A program made the position numbers and the translations under genes. Positions 28,572 through 34,909 of a DNA stretch of 34,909 bases are shown in pieces; the stretch's first letter is position 1; every line of letters starts with the position of its first letter. This DNA is from an uncultured Anaerolineales bacterium (GTDB lineage: Bacteria > Chloroflexota > Anaerolineae > Anaerolineales > Villigracilaceae): positions 1 through 34,909 of the forward strand of contig CAIQQN010000025.1 in the NCBI GenBank assembly GCA_903873975.1, given 5' to 3'. The notes under the pieces are model-generated. The model made no database searches. It was not told where the DNA came from and saw nothing but the letters and a program-made list of their open reading frames with translations.

Positions 28572-29477
28572 ATGAAAATCCGCATTGCAGCCGCCATGCT
28601 GGCAATCTACCTGATCTGGGGTTCAACCTACCTGGCGATCCGTTTCGCCGTACAAACGATTCCGCCGTTCATCATGGCTGGAACGCGCTACCTGATCCCC
28701 GGCATCCTCCTGCTGATTTGGAGACGACTAGCAGGCGACCCCGCCCCGACCCGCAAGCAATGGATCGCGGGTTCGATTGTCGGGCTTTTCCTCCTTCTGG
28801 GAGGAAACGGGCTGGTCTCCTGGGCGGAACAGCGCGTGGATTCAGGTGTGGCCGCACTCGTCATCGGCACCGCACCCATCTGGATGGTGATCTTTGATGC
28901 AGCCTTGGCCCGTAAATGGCCCTACTGGCAGGTGGTCGTTGGACTGCTTGCCGGCTTTGGAGGCATCCTCCTGCTGGTCGGACCAGACAGCCTGTTTGGC
29001 GGACATCCTCGTTATGACCTGGTTGGACTGGGTATTCTTATGCTGGCCGCACTGTTCTGGTCGATAGGCTCAATTTACAGCCGGGATGCCGACCTGCCCC
29101 GCTCCCCCCTGCTGGGGACTGGTGTCGAGATGCTAGCTGGGAGCGCTGGTTTGTACCTCGCCAGCCTGGTCAGCGGCGAATGGAAGACATTCAACATCAC
29201 AGCTATTTCACAGCTTTCCTTGCTGGGGTTGTTGTACCTGATCCTTTTTGGGACATTGGTAGGATTCGTAGCCTATACCTGGCTCCTGCGCAACGCACCA
29301 ATCTCACTAGTCTCCACCTATGCGTACGTCAACCCTTTGGTCGCCATCCTGCTGGGCAATTGGCTGGCGCAGGAATCTCTCAACTGGCATATAGTTCTGT
29401 CAGCGATGATAATCATCGGATCTGTTGTGTTAATCAATTCCTTCAAAAAAAAGGTGGAAAGCGCTCCGGCAGACTAA
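28572..29477 (+). CDS. EamA/DMT family transporter (YedA-like)
   Basis: AAMLAIYLIWGSTYLAIRFAVQTIPPFIMAGTRYLIPGILLL...NGLVSWAEQRVDSGVAALVIGTAPIW...YAYVNPLVAILLGNWLAQE. Confidence 0.94.
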   Translation: MKIRIAAAMLAIYLIWGSTYLAIRFAVQTIPPFIMAGTRYLIPGILLLIWRRLAGDPAPTRKQWIAGSIVGLFLLLGGNGLVSWAEQRVDSGVAALVIGTAPIWMVIFDAALARKWPYWQVVVGLLAGFGGILLLVGPDSLFGGHPRYDLVGLGILMLAALFWSIGSIYSRDADLPRSPLLGTGVEMLAGSAGLYLASLVSGEWKTFNITAISQLSLLGLLYLILFGTLVGFVAYTWLLRNAPISLVSTYAYVNPLVAILLGNWLAQESLNWHIVLSAMIIIGSVVLINSFKKKVESAPAD

Positions 29478-29495
29478 TAGCCATCCCACGTTGTC

Positions 29496-29526
29496 AAATC
29501 GCCCAGACAGACTGTCCGGGCGATTT
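29496..29526. terminator. Possible terminator hairpin between convergent genes
   Basis: AAATCGCCC ... GGGCGATTT with inner GACAG/CTGTC; weak T tract. Confidence 0.45.
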
Positions 29527-29569
29527 GTATTCTCCCCTGAAGCCTAAACAATTTCTCAACAACCCCCAC

Positions 29570-31108
29570 TTACTTCTTCTTTCTCATCACTTGATATAAA
29601 GGCTGGAGCCGTTTATACATCTGCTTATACACACCGTAATACAACTCATCATAGTACTCATGGACTTTGGCATCCGGCTCGAATGTGTCACGAATACGCG
29701 TCATCGTCAGAATGGCGGTCGTAAAATCGGGGTGGACTCCGATTCCCACTGCCGCATCCATGGCCGCACCGAGACCCGACGCCTCATACAAGTGCGGACG
29801 GGAAGCCGGCAATCCGAACACATCCGCAGTTAATTGCATGGCAGCCTCGGATTGACTCCCACCGCCCGCCACGCGCAATTCAGTAATGGGCACGCCGGAG
29901 CGTTTGGCAGTTCGCTCGGCTCCCTCACGCAGGGCATAGGCCAATCCTTCCAGGATGGCGCGGTAGATGTGGGCACGGGTGGTCACGTCGCTGAAGCCAA
30001 TGATGGCCCCGCGCGCCTCCGGGCCGGGGAAAACCAGGCCCGGCGACCAGTATGGCTGGAGCACAAGACCCTCCGAGCCGGGCGGAACGGATCGCACCAG
30101 GTCATCGAAGAGCGCTTCAGGTTCGATGCCCTGCGTTTCGGCCAGCCTCTGCTCACGCAAGCCGAATTCCTGCTTGAACCAGGTTACCATCCAGTAGCCG
30201 CGGTAGATCTGGATCTCAAAACTATACTCTCCGGGCACAGCCGCCGGATAGGGCGGGATGAGCGGGATAACTTCGATGTACTTCTTGTGAGTGGTATTGA
30301 TGGTGGCGGTCGTACCATAACTTAGGCAGCCGATATGCGATTCCAGACATCCTGCGCCGAGCACCTCGGTGGCCTTGTCAGCGGCAGCAGCGATGAGCGG
30401 CAGTCCCGCCGGTAAGCCGGTGGCGGCAGACGCCCCGGGTGTGATCTCACCTAATATGGACGCAACCGGCACGAGGTCAGGCAGGAGTGCTTTGTCCATC
30501 GGTACGGCCTGCCATTTCCAGCCCCAGGAGGCTTCCCAGTCCTGCTTCTTGTAATCGAACGGGATGTACCCGACCTGACAGCCGACCGAGTCCACGAATT
30601 TGCCGACCAGCCGATACGTCAGGTAACCGGAGAGGAACAGATACTTGTGCGTGGCCTTCCAGATTTCAGGCTGGTTCGTGCGCAGCCAGTTGGCCTCAGC
30701 CTCCGCCTGGAGATAGGCCACTGTCTCTGAAGCCCCGGTAAGTTTGAAGGCCATGCCCCATAGGCCGCTGAGCGGCTTCAGCCCCTCAGTGCGGCGCTGG
30801 TCGAGCCAGTGAATAGCTGGGCGCAACGGTTTGCCCTCTTTATCGACGTTGATGAGAGTGCTGCGCTGGGTCGTCAGCGCCACAGCAGCGATGGCGGACT
30901 TGTCCACACCCTGCGCCCACAATCCCTGGCAGGCTTCGCAGACAGCCTTCCAGAAGACTTCGGGGTCTTGCTCGGCCAAACCGGGGGCGGTGGAGTAGTA
31001 TGGCTCGATGGTGGTCCGGGACTTGTAAAGCAAATTTCCGCGCGGGTCAAACACGAGGGCACGCACAGATTGTGTGCCATTGTCGATGGCAAGCAGATTT
31101 TCAGGCAT
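29570..31108 (-). CDS. FGGY-family carbohydrate kinase
   Basis: [67 protein letters not shown]...[25 protein letters not shown]. Confidence 0.93.
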   Translation of the reverse strand: MPENLLAIDNGTQSVRALVFDPRGNLLYKSRTTIEPYYSTAPGLAEQDPEVFWKAVCEACQGLWAQGVDKSAIAAVALTTQRSTLINVDKEGKPLRPAIHWLDQRRTEGLKPLSGLWGMAFKLTGASETVAYLQAEAEANWLRTNQPEIWKATHKYLFLSGYLTYRLVGKFVDSVGCQVGYIPFDYKKQDWEASWGWKWQAVPMDKALLPDLVPVASILGEITPGASAATGLPAGLPLIAAAADKATEVLGAGCLESHIGCLSYGTTATINTTHKKYIEVIPLIPPYPAAVPGEYSFEIQIYRGYWMVTWFKQEFGLREQRLAETQGIEPEALFDDLVRSVPPGSEGLVLQPYWSPGLVFPGPEARGAIIGFSDVTTRAHIYRAILEGLAYALREGAERTAKRSGVPITELRVAGGGSQSEAAMQLTADVFGLPASRPHLYEASGLGAAMDAAVGIGVHPDFTTAILTMTRIRDTFEPDAKVHEYYDELYYGVYKQMYKRLQPLYQVMRKKK

Positions 31109-31131
31109 GACTTCTCCTTATGATTGCGAAA

Positions 31132-31893
31132 TTACTTCGCCATTTTGCGCGGGAAGCCAAATATCGCTCCCTGCGTAGGTCGAACCATATATGCACACTG
31201 CTCCAGAGTGAAATAGGTGCCGCGCAGTCTGCTATGGGCTTTCCGATATTCCTTGGCATGTTCTTCTGACCAGAAGAAAACTGAATTCCGTCAGAAGGCA
31301 TCGATGATGCTTGGGTCTTCCAGCCGGGCGAAGTTAACCATTGGAACAAAGACAAGTGGATCGGCCTCTGTCTCGGCCATTTTGTAATGCAAGTCGCTGT
31401 CTATCTGGATATGAATCGGTTGACCGCAATGGACGCAAGAAGTCTGGATGGAGAAGGTCAGGTATTCCTGGCGGAGCTGCCCTTGCACGAAGGGCGTCGC
31501 AATCGCGTCGACCGCTCAGGCTGCGTAGAGTTCTTCTCCCGAACTGAACGTGACCTGGTGCGGGGTTGTATCCACCGTCACCGGGTAGGCCCAAACCACC
31601 TCCCCCAGCGGGTTCCGGAATAAGAAGGTCATGCCTTGCTCCAACTCATCGAGGATGGCGGTCACCCGTTCGAGTGGCAGGTCGAATTGTTCGGCGATCC
31701 ACAGAGGTGGGATCGGCCGGCCATAGCGCGGCAATTCGCGCACCACCAGGTCACGAATGCGATGGTGATCCTGACTCATGAACTTAATAGCGCGGTTGCC
31801 GCCTTCAGCACTGCGTTCCACCTCACCGTGCCAAATCAGCGGCGGCACGGGTAGCAGATAATGCCACATACCAAGGAGAAGCATTTTATCCAT
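31132..31893 (-). CDS. MerB-like (alkylmercury lyase family) protein, probable selenoprotein with two Sec (TGA) codons
   Basis: Continuous frame with two internal TGA (31516-31518, 31291-31293) and TAA stop at 31132: ...TPHQVTFSSGEELYAAUAVDAIATPFVQGQLRQEYLTFSIQTSCVHCGQPIHIQIDSDLHYKMAETEADPLVFVPMVNFARLEDPSIIDAFURNSVFFWSEEHAKEYRKAHSRLRGTYFTLEQCAYMVRPTQGAIFGFPRKMAK*. The U residues align with MerB Cys96 (LYAWCALD) and Cys159 (SFCCHVHFF). Confidence 0.85.
31261..31278 (-). promoter_or_regulatory. Candidate bacterial SECIS hairpin for UGA-2
   Basis: UUCUUCU-GGUC-AGAAGAA beginning 12 nt after the UGA; apical loop at about 19 nt starting with GGU. Confidence 0.68.
31479..31495 (-). promoter_or_regulatory. 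Candidate bacterial SECIS hairpin for UGA-1
   Basis: GCCCUU-CGUGC-AAGGGC beginning 20 nt after the UGA; apical loop at about 26 nt with G in the first two loop positions. Confidence 0.65.
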
Positions 31894-31928
31894 GGCACCA
31901 CAAGAACAGGAAAACCGTGGTCTCCAAA

Positions 31929-33512
31929 TTATAGCCGATATGATTTTTTCAAGAGATCCTGATAGGCTTCGACTTCTTTCCGCCAGCGGGTATCGTCCCA
32001 GCCGAGGTCGGGCTGGGTGAGGAGGCGGATGCGAGCCATGTGGTCCTGCCCGCCATTGGGCAGCAGCAGCCCCAGGCGGACACGGCGCAGAAGCAGGTCG
32101 TCAAGGTGGACAACGCCCTCTCCATGCGCCGCCTGGCGTAGTTCCGACCAAACGTAATTTGTACTGGGGATGGCTTCCATATCTTCGCCCTTCGCACAAA
32201 AGGACGTGGAGGCGTTCACGCCGTAACGCGCTATCAAGCGCAAGCACTGGCTGGGAGGCAGGTGTGTGTTGGCAAGAAGTGCTTCGGCTTCCGGTGGGAG
32301 AGGGTCGAGCACAGGAACGTCCGGGTCGTAGGGGATGTGCCCGAGGTGGCGGCGGACAGCTTTCAGGGCGTCGCGCGCCATGATACGGAAGGTGGTTAGC
32401 TTGCCGCCGCTGACGGTCAGCAAGCCGTTCTCATCCCAGAGTACGTGCTCGCGCGATTCCTTCGAAGGGTTGGCTTTGCCGGTATTCACCACCGGGCGGA
32501 TGCCCGAGAAGGTGGCAATCACATCAGTGAAGGTCAGTTCCAGCGCTGGGAAAACCGCCTTCAGGCCATCCAGCAGGTATGCAGCCTCGGCATTGCTGAT
32601 GGACGGGTCAGTAACCAGGTTCTGTCCCTGGTCCACGTCGGTGGTGCCAAAAATGACCGCACCCTCCCATGGCAGGACAAAGACCGGACGTCCATCCTGA
32701 GGGTGCAGGAAGGTGATGGCGCGCGTCAACGGGAAGCGCTGGAATGGGAAAACCAAATGACTGCCGCGCAGCGGGCGCAGGCGGGGAGCTTTACCGATAT
32801 CCCCGCGCAATTTGTCCGCCCAAGCCCCGGTGGCGTTGATCACCACCCGGCCTTCGACTTCGACCTGCCGGTCTGACTCTCCAGAGGCGTCGCGCAGGAT
32901 GACGCCGCACACCTGCCCGATATTTGTCTTGAGCAGCGATTCAACCCGCGCATAGTTCAACGCCAGTCCGCCACCTGACACCGATTCGCGAATCAGACGT
33001 AAGACGAGCCGGGCGTCGTCGGTCTGGGCGTCAAAAAATCGGAAACCGCCGCGCATGGCAGACGTGGTTATCAGAGGGCAGAGTTCACGCATATCTTCCA
33101 CGTCATACGAGCGGTGCGACCACTGGCGTGCCATCAAGTCATAGACAATCAGCCCGGCCCCAAAAACCCAACCCGGCATGTGGTCGCCATCCAGGCAGGG
33201 GTAGAGAAAGCCCAGGCGATTGACCAGCCCGCGGCCTTGTTTGAGAAGGTACTCGCGCTCGGTGACGGATTCGAGCGTGACCCGCAACTGGGCATTCTTC
33301 AGGTAGCGCATCCCACCGTGGACAAGTTTCGACGATCTTGAAGATGTACCCGAGGCGAAATCGTCCGCATCGACCAGCACCACCTTCAGCCCGGCGTGCA
33401 CACACTGGCGCAGGATCCCCGCGCCGGTGATGCCGCCGCCAATGATGATCACATCCCATACCTGACTAAGATCCGACCAGGCCCGGTCACGCCAACCTTT
33501 TATCCAATCCAT
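31929..33512 (-). CDS. glpD: Glycerol-3-phosphate dehydrogenase-like FAD oxidoreductase
   Basis: WDVIIIGGGITGAGILRQCVHAGLKVVLVDADDFASGTSSRSSKLVHGGMRYLKNAQLRVTLESVTEREYLL; RPLRGSHLVFP; GRPVFVLPWEGAVIFGTTDVD. Confidence 0.93.
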   Translation of the reverse strand: MDWIKGWRDRAWSDLSQVWDVIIIGGGITGAGILRQCVHAGLKVVLVDADDFASGTSSRSSKLVHGGMRYLKNAQLRVTLESVTEREYLLKQGRGLVNRLGFLYPCLDGDHMPGWVFGAGLIVYDLMARQWSHRSYDVEDMRELCPLITTSAMRGGFRFFDAQTDDARLVLRLIRESVSGGGLALNYARVESLLKTNIGQVCGVILRDASGESDRQVEVEGRVVINATGAWADKLRGDIGKAPRLRPLRGSHLVFPFQRFPLTRAITFLHPQDGRPVFVLPWEGAVIFGTTDVDQGQNLVTDPSISNAEAAYLLDGLKAVFPALELTFTDVIATFSGIRPVVNTGKANPSKESREHVLWDENGLLTVSGGKLTTFRIMARDALKAVRRHLGHIPYDPDVPVLDPLPPEAEALLANTHLPPSQCLRLIARYGVNASTSFCAKGEDMEAIPSTNYVWSELRQAAHGEGVVHLDDLLLRRVRLGLLLPNGGQDHMARIRLLTQPDLGWDDTRWRKEVEAYQDLLKKSYRL

Positions 33513-33581
33513 AATTGCTCTCCTCTAAAAGCCATCAACCGTACCCCTCTCCAGATGGGAGAGATGTTGGGGGTGCAGGTT

Positions 33582-34909
33582 TTAGAATAATTTTCCCGGA
33601 TTCATCAACCCATCCGGGTCAAATGACTTGCAGACAGAGCGTAGCGCTTCCATGCCAAGAGCTCCCTTTTCAACCGGCAGGTACGGGGCAAGGTCCACGC
33701 CGACACCGTGCTGGTGCGTGATGGTCCCGCCTTGCTGCTGGATGGTCAGGGTGGCAGAGCGCTTCATGGCTGCCCAGAGCGCTAACAGTTCATCCGGGTC
33801 TGCCGGGTGACGGAAGAGGAATGTGGTGTAGACACTGGCGCCGTCGCGGTAAACGTGTGACAGGTGCGCAAACGCCAGGACTTCCTCACCAGACCTGCGC
33901 GCCGTTTCCACTATCGAAGCAGGGATGGCTGCCGAAGCCTCCATTACATTTAGCCAGGGCAGTGCCGTCTCCAGCGTGTCAATCGCCACGCCGAGCTCCC
34001 AGAGAGTGTTGCGCAGATAGGGCGAATAAAAGCGGCTCTTCTCCCATGTGTGTCCCACCACCGTCCCGACAAACAGGCCGCCATGCCTGCGGCAAATGGA
34101 TGAAGCCTGCGCCCGTGTCCGCTGAAGGTGCACAGCGGAGCCGGTAACACCGAAGACCAGCAGGCAGCGAGTCCCACCGTAGCCGATCAACCGCAGGCCC
34201 TTGTCTGCCGCGCCGACCCACGACTTGCCTGAGAGAATAAGCGTGGTCTCGGTCTCCTGCGGGTTGGAGAGCCGCAGCATCGAGACCGGGATTTCCTCCT
34301 GGGCAATTTGACGGACCGCCTGCGCGCCTTGTTCCCAAGACGGGAAAAAGACTCCATAGAATTCCTCTGCCTCGGGCATCCGGCGTATCTTAACTTTCGC
34401 CTGAGTAATGACTCCCATGCGTCCTTCCGACCCGAGGATCATCTCCTTAATATCCGGCCCGGCAGCCGAAGCCGGGAAATGAGGCAAATCTATCAATCCG
34501 CGCGGGGTTTCCATGCGACCCCCGGCAAACAACTGCTCGATGCGTCCGTACTTATAGGACTGCTGCCCTGACGAGCGAGTGGCGATCCAGCCGCCGAGAG
34601 TGGAATATTCGTGCGATTGAGGGAAATGCCCAAGGGTATAGCCATGCGTTACCAGGGATTTTTCCAGTTCCGGTCCGGTGACTCCGGCCTCAAAAGTTGC
34701 CGTGTGCCCGAACCCGTCCAGGTCCAGCAGCCGGGTCATATGCTCCAGCGAAAGCGTCAGGATCGGCGCGATAGATTTGGGTGGATTAATATGACCATTC
34801 ACGCTCGTCCCGCCGCCGTAGGGGATCACCTTCGCCCCGGCTTTTTGGGCATACGTTATCAGCGCCTGTACATCCTGCTCGGTCTGCGGAAAGGCCACAC
34901 CATCTGGAA
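33582..34909 (-). CDS. FAD-binding oxidase, alkylglycerone-phosphate synthase (AGPS)-like, 5' end truncated by window edge
   Basis: PDGVAFPQTEQDVQALITYAQKAGAKVIPYGGGTSVNGH; HSYTLG-like GYTLGHFPQSHEYSTLGGWIATRSSGQQSYKYGRIE; FAHLSHVYRDGASVYTTF; ITHQHGVGVDLAPY. Frame is open to the window edge; the listed start is an internal GTG. Confidence 0.85.
   Translation of the reverse strand, partial: PDGVAFPQTEQDVQALITYAQKAGAKVIPYGGGTSVNGHINPPKSIAPILTLSLEHMTRLLDLDGFGHTATFEAGVTGPELEKSLVTHGYTLGHFPQSHEYSTLGGWIATRSSGQQSYKYGRIEQLFAGGRMETPRGLIDLPHFPASAAGPDIKEMILGSEGRMGVITQAKVKIRRMPEAEEFYGVFFPSWEQGAQAVRQIAQEEIPVSMLRLSNPQETETTLILSGKSWVGAADKGLRLIGYGGTRCLLVFGVTGSAVHLQRTRAQASSICRRHGGLFVGTVVGHTWEKSRFYSPYLRNTLWELGVAIDTLETALPWLNVMEASAAIPASIVETARRSGEEVLAFAHLSHVYRDGASVYTTFLFRHPADPDELLALWAAMKRSATLTIQQQGGTITHQHGVGVDLAPYLPVEKGALGMEALRSVCKSFDPDGLMNPGKLF

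Noticed and set aside
31101-31355. Minus-strand ORF MSLFQWLTSPGWKTQ... (84 aa)
   Set aside because: Out-of-frame overlap with the 3' part of the MerB-like gene; no domain support.
31132-31893. MerB-like region as an ordinary pseudogene or as stop-codon reassignment of TGA
   Set aside because: Only two stops, both TGA, both at catalytic Cys columns, frame otherwise intact with conserved motifs; no frameshifts. Reassignment is unlikely because many neighbours (e.g. genes ending at 9924, 7276, 13073, 23186) use TGA as stop in ATGA overlaps and use TGG for Trp.
1-34909. CRISPR array, tRNA/rRNA genes, IS elements or prophage genes
   Set aside because: No regularly spaced repeats, no transposase/integrase-like ORF, and no recognisable tRNA or rRNA sequence was seen.

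Overview
The window reads as a chromosomal segment of a Chloroflexota/Anaerolineae-like bacterium (inferred from gene content and style; not tested). It is mostly housekeeping and envelope genes: ffh (cut by the left edge), degV, an S1-domain gene, an acylation/envelope operon on the minus strand (lipoprotein - 39-aa microprotein - MBOAT - SGNH - SGNH-like lipoprotein - NodB deacetylase - ACP - fatty-acyl-AMP-ligase-like), a HesB/IscA-type gene, an SH3 protein, a zinc-ribbon protein, an fhaA/fhaB-like pair, MTAP, a SEDS(FtsW/RodA)::pseudo-PBP fusion, tyrS with its leader, glnS, a GT-C-like membrane protein, SDR, TSUP, a UvrD-like helicase, a tandem pair of unknown membrane-anchored paralogs, an EamA transporter, and a minus-strand AGPS-like / glpD / MerB-like / FGGY-kinase operon. 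The strongest observations: (1) a MerB-like gene at 31132-31893 (-) interrupted by exactly two in-frame TGA codons, at the positions of MerB catalytic Cys96 and Cys159, each followed by a bacterial-SECIS-compatible hairpin, so a probable double-selenocysteine protein that ORF callers split; (2) a Dlt-like acyl-transfer operon containing an unlisted 39-aa DltX-like microprotein ending in WIYQGF; (3) a trp-style attenuator upstream of tyrS with leader peptide MNAGAASLFYYSQP; (4) a SEDS-PBP fusion whose transpeptidase SxxK motif has become DTLQ. All were read by eye; no database search was run.
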